Assembly: GCA_963809715.1 (NCBI GenBank)
Contig: CAWEKO010000007.1
Location: 124,001-188,000 of the forward strand
Length of the DNA: 64,000 nucleotides
Reading direction: 5' to 3'
DNA from: Bog-473 sp963809715
GTDB taxonomy: Bacteria > Actinomycetota > Acidimicrobiia > Acidimicrobiales > RAAP-2
The translations under genes and the position numbers were made by a program. Positions 51,801 through 60,614 of the stretch are shown here, in pieces. The notes beneath the pieces are model-generated. The model saw only the letters and a list, made by a program, of their open reading frames with translations, had not been told where the DNA came from and ran no database searches. Position 1 is the stretch's first letter. Each line of letters starts with the position of its first letter.

Positions 51801-52580
51801 CCCGACGCCCTTGTGGCCTGGGAGGCGCAGTTCGGTGACTTCGCCAACGGTGCGCAGATCATCATCGACAACTTCCTCGCCGCGGCGGAGATCAAGTGGG
51901 GCCAGTATTCGGGGCTGGTGCTGCTCTTGCCGCACGGCTACGAGGGCCAGGGTCCGGAGCACTCCTCGTCGCGTTTCGAGCGTTTCCTCTCGCTCAGTGC
52001 CCGGGGCAACATGCGGGTCACCATCCCCTCGACATCGGCCCAGTATTTCCACCTGCTGCGCTCACAGGCCCGGCTGAATCCCAAGCGTCCGCTCGTCGTC
52101 GTGACCCCCAAGTCCATGCTGCGGGCGCATGCCTCCCGCTCGACACTCGGTGAGCTCGAGACGGGGTCCTTCCGTCTGGTCATCGACGATGCTGCCGTCG
52201 ACGACCCCCGCTCGGTGCGCCGCATCGTCCTGTGCAGTGGGAAGATCGCCCACGAGGCCCTGGCCCGTCGGAGCGAGTTGGACGAGACCGAGGCGGATCG
52301 GGTAGCGATTGTCCGCGTGGAGCAGCTTTATCCCTGGCCCGTCCAGCAGATCACGACGATCCTGGAGCGCTACTCCGAAGCCAGCGAGGTGGTCTGGCTC
52401 CAGGAGGAGCCCGAGAACATGGGTGGCTGGTCCTTCGTCCACGCACGACTGCATGCCTGTCTGCCCAACCGCTTCACGCTGCGCCATGTCAGCCGAACGG
52501 AGTCGGCCAGTCCGGCCATCGGCAGTGCCGCCCTGCACACTCTCGAGCAGGCTGACCTTTTGCGGCGGTCCGTTGGCTGA
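48839..52580 (+). CDS. kgd: multifunctional 2-oxoglutarate metabolism enzyme Kgd (OdhA-type), one frameshift
   Basis: The fused E2-E1 enzyme of the actinobacterial TCA cycle, about 1247 residues when rejoined. The N-terminal helix (QFGGAGGSFGPNAWLVDDMY) is followed by an Ala/Pro/Thr linker (about 50-95), an E2 acyltransferase core ending TSTYDHRIIQGAESG (about 308-322), and the TPP-dependent E1 part (MAHRGRLNVLANIVGK near 545, GDAAFAGQGVVAETLNLS, CYRKHGHNEGDDPS). Frame 1 runs 48839-51076 and frame 2 from about 51012-52580. One extra base near 51024-51042 joins them: removing a C restores EACLRAARLAF. Both halves are well conserved. Promoter TAGGGT. Confidence 0.93.
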
Positions 52581-54114
52581 ACCGCACCATGTCGTGGTTG
52601 ACGGGTCCAACCTGGCTACCGAGGGACGAACCTCACCAAGCTTGAATCAGCTCGATGAGGCGGTACGCGCCTACGCGGCGGAGGATCCTGATGCCAGCAT
52701 CATCGTGGTCGTCGACGCCACGTTCGAGCACCGCGTCTCGGACGAAGAGCGCGACGAGGTTCGCGCGGCCATGCTCAATGGTGAGGTGATCTCGCCGCCG
52801 GCAGGCGCCATCGGCCGGGGGGATGCATTCGTCCTGCGTATCGCCGAGCGCACCGGTGCCATCGTGCTCTCGAACGACTCGTTCCAGGAGTTTCACGGCG
52901 AGCATCCCTGGCTGTTCGACGAAGGCCGGCTGATCGGCGGCAAACCCGTGCCGGGCGTGGGCTGGATCTTCACGCCCCGCATCCCTATCCGGGGACCCAA
53001 GAGCCGGGCCGCCACAGCAGAGGCTAAATCCAAGAAGAAGGACCCCGATTCCGCGCCCGCCAAGGCGGCCGAACTGGCCCGGGCGGCCAAGAAGGCAGCC
53101 AAGCGGGGGCCCAAGGCGAAGAAGGCGACCAAAAAGGCCGACTCGACCGTCAACTCGTCCTGGCCCATCACCCCGACCGTCCCGCCACCCGGCCGGGTCA
53201 AGGTCGACCCGGTGCTCTCGAACGCCATCGAGGAGGCGGTCGAGGAAGCACTGCACCCGGCCAAGCCGTCCAGGTCGAAGGGCTCGACCAAGAAGGCGGC
53301 ACCGCCCAAGAGTGCCAAGGCCCGCAAGGCGACGGCACCGACGACGCCGACCATGGGAAGCGCCGCGAACCGGGCCGAAAAGAAGCGCACGACCCCACCG
53401 CCGGCCGTCAACGAGCCGCTGGCGTTCATCAACTTCGTCGCGAGCTTCGCCGTCGGGACCACGGTGGTCGGCGAGGTGGTGTCGTTCACTTCGCACGGAG
53501 CCATGGTCGATGTCGCCATGCCCGAAGGGGGAGTGCTGCATTGCTACATCCCCCTGACCGCCATGGGTACTCCGCCCCCGACGAAGGCTCGTCAAGTGTT
53601 GAAGAAGGGCGAAGTACGCCCTTTCATCCTGGCCGGCTTAGACCCGCCGCGCCGGGTAGCCGAGCTCTCGCTCCCTGTTTCTGTCGAGCCAGCGTCGGGC
53701 GACGCCCAGAAGCGCGCGCCACAGTCCGAGGGGCGGATACCTGCGGCTACTGCGGTGAGCGGCGCCCAGAACGAGGCCTCAGATGAGGGGAAGGGGCCCG
53801 AGACGCTCCCGACCAAGAAGACCGCGGGAAAGAAGGCCGCCAAGAAATCAGCACCCGCGAAGGCGGCGGCAAAGAAGGCTGCCGCCACGAAGAAGGTGGC
53901 CGCCGCGACGGCAAAATCTGCGGCACCCCTGAAGAAGGCCGCAGCCAAGGAGGTCCCAGCCAAGAAGGCCGGAGTCAAAAACGTGACGGCCAAGAAGGTC
54001 CCGGCCAAGAAGGCCGGAGTCAAAAACGTGACGGCCAAGAAGGTCCCGGCCAAGAAGGCCGCCAAGGCGAAGAAAGCCCCGGCCAAGAAGGCTGCCAAGG
54101 CGGCCCCCGCCTAG
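52573..54114 (+). CDS. NYN-domain ribonuclease-like protein with S1-like domain and Lys/Ala tail
   Basis: A three-part protein of 513 residues. Residues 5-150 are an NYN/Zc3h12a-like PIN-fold RNase domain (HHVVVDGSNLAT with the metal Asp, VVVDATFEHRV, IAERTGAIVLSNDSFQEF). Residues 150-280 are a basic linker. About 290-365 is an S1-like RNA-binding domain (GTTVVGEVVSFTSHGAMVDV). The last 90 residues are KKA-type repeats like H1. TTG 52573 overlaps the kgd stop by 8 nt; GTG 52594 is an alternative. It likely binds and cuts RNA; target unknown. Its position after kgd may be only transcriptional. Confidence 0.82.
   Translation: MAEPHHVVVDGSNLATEGRTSPSLNQLDEAVRAYAAEDPDASIIVVVDATFEHRVSDEERDEVRAAMLNGEVISPPAGAIGRGDAFVLRIAERTGAIVLSNDSFQEFHGEHPWLFDEGRLIGGKPVPGVGWIFTPRIPIRGPKSRAATAEAKSKKKDPDSAPAKAAELARAAKKAAKRGPKAKKATKKADSTVNSSWPITPTVPPPGRVKVDPVLSNAIEEAVEEALHPAKPSRSKGSTKKAAPPKSAKARKATAPTTPTMGSAANRAEKKRTTPPPAVNEPLAFINFVASFAVGTTVVGEVVSFTSHGAMVDVAMPEGGVLHCYIPLTAMGTPPPTKARQVLKKGEVRPFILAGLDPPRRVAELSLPVSVEPASGDAQKRAPQSEGRIPAATAVSGAQNEASDEGKGPETLPTKKTAGKKAAKKSAPAKAAAKKAAATKKVAAATAKSAAPLKKAAAKEVPAKKAGVKNVTAKKVPAKKAGVKNVTAKKVPAKKAAKAKKAPAKKAAKAAPA
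53953..54042 (+). repeat. two 45-bp in-frame tandem repeats
   Basis: Units start at 53953 and 53998, with a partial third at 54043, each 15 codons of the VPAKKAGVKNVTAKK type. They lie in the Lys/Ala tail of the NYN-S1 protein. Almost identical at DNA level, so recent duplication is likely. Confidence 0.85.
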
Positions 54115-54121
54115 GTCTGGG

Positions 54122-54127
54122 TAACGT
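54122..54127 (+). promoter_or_regulatory. leaderless -10 box of the FabZ-like gene
   Basis: TAACGT followed by 7 nt and ATG 54135. Confidence 0.5.
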
Positions 54128-54134
54128 CCCGCAG

Positions 54135-54566
54135 ATGGAGCTTCCCGACCCCGCCGACGTCTTGCCCCATCGACCGCCGTTCTTGTTCGTGACCGAGCTC
54201 ACCGCGGTGGAACCGGGTGTGTCGGCCCGGGGACATTGGCGCCTCACCGGGGACGAGCCGTTCTTTGCGGGGCATTTTCCCGGGCGGCCCACCTTGCCGG
54301 GGGTGCTGATGGTCGAGTCCCTTGCCCAGCTCGGCGGGATCGCCGTCCTGCTCGACCCGCGCTACGCGGGCAAGCTGCCGCTCTTCGGCGGAATCGAAAA
54401 GGCGCGATTCCGGCGCCAGGTCGTCCCAGGCGAGACGCTCGACCTCGACGTCTTCATGGATCGTCTCTCGGCACGGGCCGGCAAGGGCCGCGGGGTGGCT
54501 TCGGTGGGCGGGCAGACTGCATGCGAGACCGATCTTCTCTTTGTCATCGCAGATGGAGTTGCCTGA
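54135..54566 (+). CDS. FabZ-like 3-hydroxyacyl-ACP dehydratase
   Basis: A hotdog-fold dehydratase of 143 residues. VLPHRPPFLFVTE is the FabZ start, and GHFPGRPTLPGVLMVESLAQ (about 46-65) holds the catalytic His and the helix Glu. EKARFRRQVVPGETL follows. FabZ removes water from 3-hydroxyacyl-ACP in fatty-acid elongation, but isolated FabZ-like copies also serve other lipids. It overlaps xthA by 1 nt (TGATG). Confidence 0.88.
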   Translation: MELPDPADVLPHRPPFLFVTELTAVEPGVSARGHWRLTGDEPFFAGHFPGRPTLPGVLMVESLAQLGGIAVLLDPRYAGKLPLFGGIEKARFRRQVVPGETLDLDVFMDRLSARAGKGRGVASVGGQTACETDLLFVIADGVA

Positions 54567-55330
54567 TGCGCCTCGCTACGTGGAACGTGAACTCGCTCAC
54601 CGCTCGCCTGCCCCGGGTGACCGAATGGCTCGAGCAGCAAAATCCGGACGTCCTTTGCATGCAGGAGACCAAACTGGCGGACGACAAGTTCCCCGAGGAT
54701 GCGTTCGCCGAGCTCGGCTACGAGTCGGCACACTACGGCGACGGGCGGTGGAACGGCGTTGCCATCCTGAGCAAGGTTGGCCTCGAGGATGTGACCCGGG
54801 GTTTTGGCACTCCCGACGACGACAACGGACGTCGCGTCATCAGTGCCCGGTGCTCCGGCACGACGGTCTTCGCCGTGTACGTGCCCAACGGGCGCTCCTT
54901 GGACAACGAGATGTATCCGATCAAGTTGGCCTGGCTCGCGCAGCTGCGCAAGACCCTGGACGAGCGCTGCCCGCCGGGGTCGTCGGTCGCCGTGGCCGGC
55001 GACTTCAACGTCGCCCCTGATGACGCTGACGTATGGGATCCGGCTGCCTTCGTCGGGGCAACGCACGTGAGCGAGCCCGAGCGCAGCGCGCTGGCCCGGG
55101 TGGAGGAGTGGGGACTCGACGACATCTTCCGCCGGTTCAACGAGCCGGGCACGTTCACCTGGTGGGACTACCGGGCCGGTGACTTTCACCAGGGACGCGG
55201 ACTGCGCATCGACCTGGTCCTCGTCAGCGACGACCTGGCCGAGCGGGCCACCGGGGCGTTTCGTGACCGCGACGCCCGTAAGGGGAAGAAGCCGTCCGAT
55301 CACGCACCTGTGGTCGTTGACTTTGCGTAG
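54566..55330 (+). CDS. xthA: exodeoxyribonuclease III
   Basis: AP endonuclease and 3'-5' exonuclease for base-excision repair, 254 residues. The N-terminal ATWNVNSLTARL (4-15), CMQETKL (about 31-37) with the metal Glu, VYVPNGRS, GDFNVAPDDADV with Asp/Asn, and the closing SDHAPVVVDF with the catalytic His are all present. The C-terminal WWDYRAGDFHQGRGLRIDL is family-typical. The start overlaps the FabZ-like stop. Confidence 0.95.
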   Translation: MRLATWNVNSLTARLPRVTEWLEQQNPDVLCMQETKLADDKFPEDAFAELGYESAHYGDGRWNGVAILSKVGLEDVTRGFGTPDDDNGRRVISARCSGTTVFAVYVPNGRSLDNEMYPIKLAWLAQLRKTLDERCPPGSSVAVAGDFNVAPDDADVWDPAAFVGATHVSEPERSALARVEEWGLDDIFRRFNEPGTFTWWDYRAGDFHQGRGLRIDLVLVSDDLAERATGAFRDRDARKGKKPSDHAPVVVDFA

Positions 55331-55573
55331 AGCTGCCGGGGGCCAGCACCGGGATGGAAGGGTGGGGCCGTCGGCACCGTGTCTCACCTGCGGCGTGTCT
55401 CATCTGCATGGTGTCGCTCTCGAGAGGACTCTCGCTGTGTCGGAGTCTTCCGGCACCGTCTCGATCGGTGCATGCTCATAGCCCCGGTTGCGAGGCGGCG
55501 AGAGCCGATCGGCACTCCAGGCCGGTGAGGCCCGCACCGTTGTCGGTGCATCGCCACACCGGACGAGTTTGCT

Positions 55574-57122
55574 CTACAGGGGGACCTCGATGAGGCTGGG
55601 TCCGGATTCGCGAAAGCCATTCTGCAGAGCGGTGACCAGGTCTTCGGCATTCTCGACGCGACGGGCCGGCACCCCCATGCCGCGCGCCAGGTCGCAGAAG
55701 TCGAGCTCGGGGCCGGTGAGGTCGAGCAGCCGTCGGGCCTGCGGTCCGCCGGCGTGTGCCCCGACGCGATGCAACTCCATGTTGAGGATGGCGTAGCTAC
55801 GGTTGGACAGGATCACGGTGGTCACGTTCAACTCCTCGCGGGCGTGCGTCCAGAGTGCCTGCAGCGTGTACATGGCACTCCCATCCGCCTGCAGGCAGAG
55901 CACGGGGCGATCAGGGGCGGCCACCGCGGCGCCCGTGGCCATGGGCAACCCGATGCCGATGGCGCCACCGGTGAGCGTCAGCCAGTCGTGACGTGGAGCG
56001 CCCGCGGTCGCTCCGGCGACGAAGAGTCCCGAGGTGTTGCCTTCGTCGACCACGACCGTGCCTTCGGGCAGCGTCGCCCCCACGGCGGCCGCCAGCGTCT
56101 CGGTGCTGAGCACGCCGGAGGGCGCATCCGGGCGCATGGCCGGAGCGGGAGCACCGGCATCGGCCGCCGCGCCGACGGCCTCAGCCAGGGCATCGAGCGC
56201 CTTCGCCGCATCCTCGCCCGGTCGGACCAGCGTGTGTACGGTGCAGCCGACGGGGACGAGGTCGCTGGCCTTGCCGGGATAGGCGAAGAAGGACACGGGC
56301 GACTTGGCGTCGACCAGAACGAGATGGCGCACCCCGTCGAGCTGGGCCTGCGCCATCTCGGCCAGATAGGCCAAGCGGTCCACCGCTGGGATGCCCGCGC
56401 CACGTTCGAGGTTGGCCGGGAACGTCTCGCCCAACAGCGCGGCACCGGTGGATCCCGCTGACGCGGCCGGCCGCGTGGAGGGCGTCGGCCCGCAGGGCCC
56501 GCCCACCCAGGAGGAGGGCGGTCCGCTCGCCCGAGCGCAGGGCCTTGGCCACCTCGTCGACCGTGTCAGGGGGCACGACGGTGTGCCGGGCCGGGGGCCG
56601 GGGCGGATGGGGTCCCGTGGACGACTCGGACCACGAGGCATCTGCCGGGAGCACCAGCGTGGCCACGCACCCCGGTGGCCCGTAGGCCGCGGCCACGGCG
56701 TCGACCGCGTCGGCCGCCACGTCGTCGGCCCGCGCCGTCGATCGGTACCAGCCCGAAACCGCTCCGGCGATGGACGCGATGTCGGACTCGAGCGGGGCAT
56801 CGAAGCGCGTGTGGTAGGTGGCGTGGTCGCCCACGATGTTGACGATCGGGGTGCGGGCCCGCCGGGCGTTGTGCAGGTTGGCCAGCCCGTTGCCCAGCCC
56901 CGGCCCGAGGTGGAGCAGAGTGGCGGCCGGTCGCCCCGCCACTCTGCCGTAGCCGTCGGCGGCGCCGGTGACCACTCCCTCGAAGAGACAGAGAACGCCC
57001 CGCATGGCGGGTACGTCGTCGAGCGCCGCTACGAAGTGCATCTCGGAGGTCCCGGGATTGGCGAAGCACACGTCGACGCCGGCGTCGACGAGAGTGGAGA
57101 GGAGGGCTCGGGCGCCGTTCAT
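55574..57122 (-). CDS. acetolactate-synthase-like TPP enzyme, split by a frameshift
   Basis: A thiamine-diphosphate enzyme of about 515 residues in two frames. The N-terminal half (57122 down to about 56460) has GVDVCFANPGTSEMHFV and the catalytic Glu in CLFEGVVTGAADGYGR. The C-terminal half (about 56460 down to 55574) has GGAIGIGLPMATGAAVA and the TPP motif LQADGSAMY with NRSYAIL. The usual first Gly of GDG is Ala. Adding one base near 56448-56465 joins RVS to GSTGAALLGETFPAN. Annotated homologs are called acetolactate synthase large subunit, but no small subunit is nearby. It shares ATGA with the preceding GlcD-type gene. Confidence 0.82.
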
Positions 57123-58546
57123 CTGCTGGCTCCTGGCGTGGCGGCCGCGTCGGCCTGGGTGAATGGTGCAAGATCGCCGAGCAACCGGCCGGGGCCGAGG
57201 ATGCCCTTCGGGTCGAAGACGCCCTTGATGGCCCGCATGAGCTCGAGCGCGGAGGGATCCTCGAGCTCCAGGAAAAACGGCAGCTTGGCCGTACCGATTC
57301 CGTGCTCGCCCGATACGGCGCCCCCGGCGTCGATCGCCGTCCGCAGGATCTCGCGTTCGAGGGATTCCCGCTTCTCCTGGTCGGGCTGGAACACGGCGAG
57401 GTGCACGTTGCCGTCGCCGACGTGCCCGCAGCCCGAGACGAAGGTGCCGTGCTCGCCTGCCAGCTCGGCCACCCGTGCCAGGTAGTCGGGGATGGCGGCG
57501 CGGGGGATGACGGCATCGATGATGTCGTCGGCCCCCGAGGCCTTCGTCACGAAGAACAGTCGCTCCCTGGCCACGATGAGGTCAGAGCCGGCGTGCGGCG
57601 GCAGGACGTAGACGTCGATGGCATCGAGGGATTCGAGCAGTGTGCCCAGCTGCTCGACATCCTCCTCGAGCCGGACGGCCGACGTCTGCTCGAGCACGAC
57701 GATGAGATAGGCCTGCGCCGCATCCTTGACGGCGTCGGGAATGCCGAGGTCGAGTCCGGCCGCCTTGGTGATGCTGCTCAGGACGAGCGCGTCGGCGTAT
57801 TCGAGGATGGTGGGATTGATGCCCGAGGCCACGATCCGGGGCACGGCGTGCGTCACGTCGGCCAGGGTCCCGAAAGGGACCAGGACGGTGGCGGAGTCCG
57901 TCGGCCGTGGCTGCACCTTCACCGTCACCTCGGTTGTCACGGCCAAGGTGCCCTCCGAACCGATGAGCAGCTGCGTCAGGTCGTAGCCGGAGGAGCTCTT
58001 GACGAATTTGCCCCCGGTGCGCAACACGGTCCCGTCGGCCAGCACCGCCTCGAGGCCCAGCACGTGGTGGCGGGTCACGCCGTAGCGGACGGCGCGCATT
58101 CCACCGGCATTGGTCCCGACGTTCCCACCCAACGATGCTGTCTGCTCGCCCGGTGACACCGGGTAGATGAGGCCGAGGGGCGCCAGCTCGTGGTTCAGTT
58201 GCTCGAGTGTCACCCCGGGCTCGACCACGGCGACCTGGTTCTCGGTGTCGATCTCTCGAATGTGGTTCATCCGCTCGAAGGCCATCAGGATGCCGTCGCC
58301 TACCGGGATGGCGGCGCCAGACAGACCGGTCCCGCTCCCCCGGGCGATCACGGGCACCCCCCGTTCATTTGCCCAGCGCAGGACCTCGACGACTTCCCCG
58401 GTCGATCCGGGCAGCACAAGGGCGAGCGGCGATTGGGGCGTCGCGCCAAGGGTCTCGTCGTGGGTGTAGTCGTCGTGGACGGCGTCGCCGGCCACGACGT
58501 TGCGCTCGCCGACCGCCTTGCGCAGTTGCTCGAGGAGATCCGACAT
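57119..58546 (-). CDS. GlcD-type FAD-linked 2-hydroxyacid oxidase (glycolate/D-lactate dehydrogenase family)
   Basis: A PCMH-type flavoprotein of 475 residues. RGSGTGLSGAAIPVGDG (about 68-84) and GNVGTNAGGMRAVRYGV form the FAD-binding domain. The C-terminal FAD-oxidase domain includes HVGDGNVH and GEHGIGTAKLPF. It has no Fe-S subunit next to it. The family oxidises glycolate, D-lactate or D-2-hydroxyglutarate. ATG 58546 is chosen at MSDLLEQLR. The stop overlaps the TPP enzyme start by 4 nt, so the two probably act on linked 2-hydroxy and 2-keto acids (inference). Confidence 0.88.
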   Translation of the reverse strand: MSDLLEQLRKAVGERNVVAGDAVHDDYTHDETLGATPQSPLALVLPGSTGEVVEVLRWANERGVPVIARGSGTGLSGAAIPVGDGILMAFERMNHIREIDTENQVAVVEPGVTLEQLNHELAPLGLIYPVSPGEQTASLGGNVGTNAGGMRAVRYGVTRHHVLGLEAVLADGTVLRTGGKFVKSSSGYDLTQLLIGSEGTLAVTTEVTVKVQPRPTDSATVLVPFGTLADVTHAVPRIVASGINPTILEYADALVLSSITKAAGLDLGIPDAVKDAAQAYLIVVLEQTSAVRLEEDVEQLGTLLESLDAIDVYVLPPHAGSDLIVARERLFFVTKASGADDIIDAVIPRAAIPDYLARVAELAGEHGTFVSGCGHVGDGNVHLAVFQPDQEKRESLEREILRTAIDAGGAVSGEHGIGTAKLPFFLELEDPSALELMRAIKGVFDPKGILGPGRLLGDLAPFTQADAAATPGASR

Positions 58547-58666
58547 GAAGGGCACTCCCGCCTCTCGACGTCCGGGTTTCGATGACCTTATCGGCCCCTC
58601 CACACCCGGCCGCAGTGCTCGGTCGCCGCGGCCCGCCACATTGGCCGGCACCCGTCGGTCGGTCGG

Positions 58667-60406
58667 TCAGGCAGGGTGGTGACCCGACTTCTCGTCCTCG
58701 GAGGGCAGGTTGGTGGTGCTCTCGACCCCTTCGGCCAGCCGGCGGCGGAGCTCCTCTACCCGGGATGACACCTCGGAGGCAGCGACGGGCGCTGCCTCCT
58801 GGTCGAGCTCTTCGATCGCTCGCTCAATCGGGGCCAGCCACGGGCTCGGCCCTCGCTCCACCTCGCCGCGCTCGCCGCTGGAGCGCTCGAACCAGCTGCA
58901 CCAGAGCTCGTCCTCGGAGCGGGTCAGGGCGACATAGAGCAAGCGGCGTTCCTCTTCGACCGCAGCCGGCGTCTGGGCCGAGGCCAGCGGCATCAGTCCG
59001 CCGCTCAACCCGAGTACGAGCACGGTCTGCCACTGGAGGCCCTTGGCCCGGTGGTACGTCGAGAGCACGACGTGGTCGCGGCGTATCGATTCCGCCACCT
59101 CTTCGTCGTCCAGGTCGACGCCAGGGCCGCCAGCCCTGGCGGTACTTGGCGCGCCGGCCCTGGCACCGCGGTGGGAGCCCTCGCCTCGGAGGTCGCTGGC
59201 CGGCCCGAGGTCCGCGCCCGCCACGGCTGCGGGCACGCCGGCCGCCTCCATGGCGGCGAGCACCTTGGTCAGCTGTGCGTTGGTGCGGGTGAGCACCGCG
59301 ACGGACGACCAGGGCCGTCCGGGTGCCCGCGACAGCTTGACCTGCCGGGCCGCCCAGGTTGCCTCGTCGTCATCGGTGGTATGCGACACCACCCGGGGCA
59401 CCGGACCGTCGACCCGGGACGAGCGTGGCGGCACCACCTCGCTGGCCGCGGCGCCGCCGGCATCGCGCAGCACCTCGGTCGCGACCGCCACGACCTGGGG
59501 TGTGCAGCGATGGTTCTCGTCGAGCCGGATGACCCTGGTCCCGCGCAGGATCTGGGGCAGACGATTGAGCAGCGTGGGATCAGCGCCATTGAACCCGTAG
59601 ACCGACTGGTTGGGGTCGCCCACCACGAAGAGGTCGGGGTCATCGGAGAGCAGCGCGCTCAGCAGGCGGAACTGGGCCGGGTTGACGTCCTGCATCTCGT
59701 CGACGAAGAGGTGACGGCTGCGCCAGCGGATGGAGTCGGCGAATTCGCTGTCGCCGGCGAGGGCGTCGGCGCAGGCCACGATCAGGTCGTCGAAGTCGAG
59801 CAGGCGCCGCCGGGCTCGCTCCTCCTCGTAGCGGGCGTAGATCTCCGCCACCTGGTCGTGGTTGACGCCGCTGCGCCGGCGATGCCGACGTGCCTCACCC
59901 TCGTAATGGTCCGGCGGAACCAGCCGGGCCTTCGCCCAACCGATCTCACCTTCGAGGGCTCGGGTGCGCCGTGGGTCGCCCGTCGTGATGTCGGCCAGCA
60001 GCCGACGGCGGTCGGGCATGAGCTGGGGCGCCGGACGGCCTCGCAGCTCTCGGTGTTCGCGCAAGAGGCCAAGCGCGGTGCGGTGGAAGGTCCCGGCCCG
60101 CACGCCGGACACCCCGAGCGACCACAGGCGGGTGCGCAGCTCATCGGCAGCCTTGCGGCTGAACGTGGTGACGAGGGTGCGGTCGGCGTCGATGGAGCCG
60201 TCGCGGACGCGGCGGGCGACGCGCAGGGTGAGGACGCGGGTCTTGCCGGCTCCGGCGCCGGCCACGACGCAGAGCAACGGCTGGTCGGACTCGATCGCCT
60301 CGCGCTGAGCCAGGGTCAGCCGGCTGGCCCCGGGCAGTGCCTCCCAGGAGTCACCCGTGTCGCCCTTGGTCGTCGCTGTCTTTTCTTCCATGCCCTCGAA
60401 GGTCAT
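58667..60406 (-). CDS. UvrD/Rep-family superfamily I helicase (UvrD2-like)
   Basis: An ATP-dependent 3'-5' DNA helicase of 579 residues. Motif I is VVAGAGAGKTR (about 48-58), Ia TFSRKAADELR, II DEMQDVNP, III GDPNQSVYGFNGA, IV DENHRC, V STYHRAKGLQWQ and VI LLYVALTRSED. It is shorter than UvrD1 (about 770). The 2B domain is reduced to a Gly/Ala/Arg-rich stretch near 410-440. ATG 60406 (GAGG 5-8 nt upstream) is preferred to GTG 60412. It is a likely repair helicase. Confidence 0.9.
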   Translation of the reverse strand: MTFEGMEEKTATTKGDTGDSWEALPGASRLTLAQREAIESDQPLLCVVAGAGAGKTRVLTLRVARRVRDGSIDADRTLVTTFSRKAADELRTRLWSLGVSGVRAGTFHRTALGLLREHRELRGRPAPQLMPDRRRLLADITTGDPRRTRALEGEIGWAKARLVPPDHYEGEARRHRRRSGVNHDQVAEIYARYEEERARRRLLDFDDLIVACADALAGDSEFADSIRWRSRHLFVDEMQDVNPAQFRLLSALLSDDPDLFVVGDPNQSVYGFNGADPTLLNRLPQILRGTRVIRLDENHRCTPQVVAVATEVLRDAGGAAASEVVPPRSSRVDGPVPRVVSHTTDDDEATWAARQVKLSRAPGRPWSSVAVLTRTNAQLTKVLAAMEAAGVPAAVAGADLGPASDLRGEGSHRGARAGAPSTARAGGPGVDLDDEEVAESIRRDHVVLSTYHRAKGLQWQTVLVLGLSGGLMPLASAQTPAAVEEERRLLYVALTRSEDELWCSWFERSSGERGEVERGPSPWLAPIERAIEELDQEAAPVAASEVSSRVEELRRRLAEGVESTTNLPSEDEKSGHHPA

Positions 60407-60546
60407 GACCACCTCAGCAGGGTACCGAGCGGGTGTGCGCAGAAGCCCCCGTCGGGCCTGCGCCTATGGTGGCCCATCGGCGGCCCGAACAGAAGGCCGG
60501 AGGGCGGCATCGGGCGGCCGGGCCGCCGGCGCCCCGATCCGCCAGG

Positions 60547-60614
60547 GCGGTGGTCAAGCAAGGCGGTGGTCAGGCGAGGCGGCCGTCAGAACGGTGGTCA
60601 GGCCAGGCGGTGGG
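60547..60614. repeat. 16-bp tandem repeats (GCGGTGGTCAGGC...) at the ddl 3' end
   Basis: GGTGGTCA or close variants start at 60549, 60565, 60581 (GGCCGTCA), 60593 and 60609 (partial). Spacing is 16, 16, 12 and 16 bp. The array runs into the last codons of ddl and fills the gap to the helicase gene. Confidence 0.7.
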
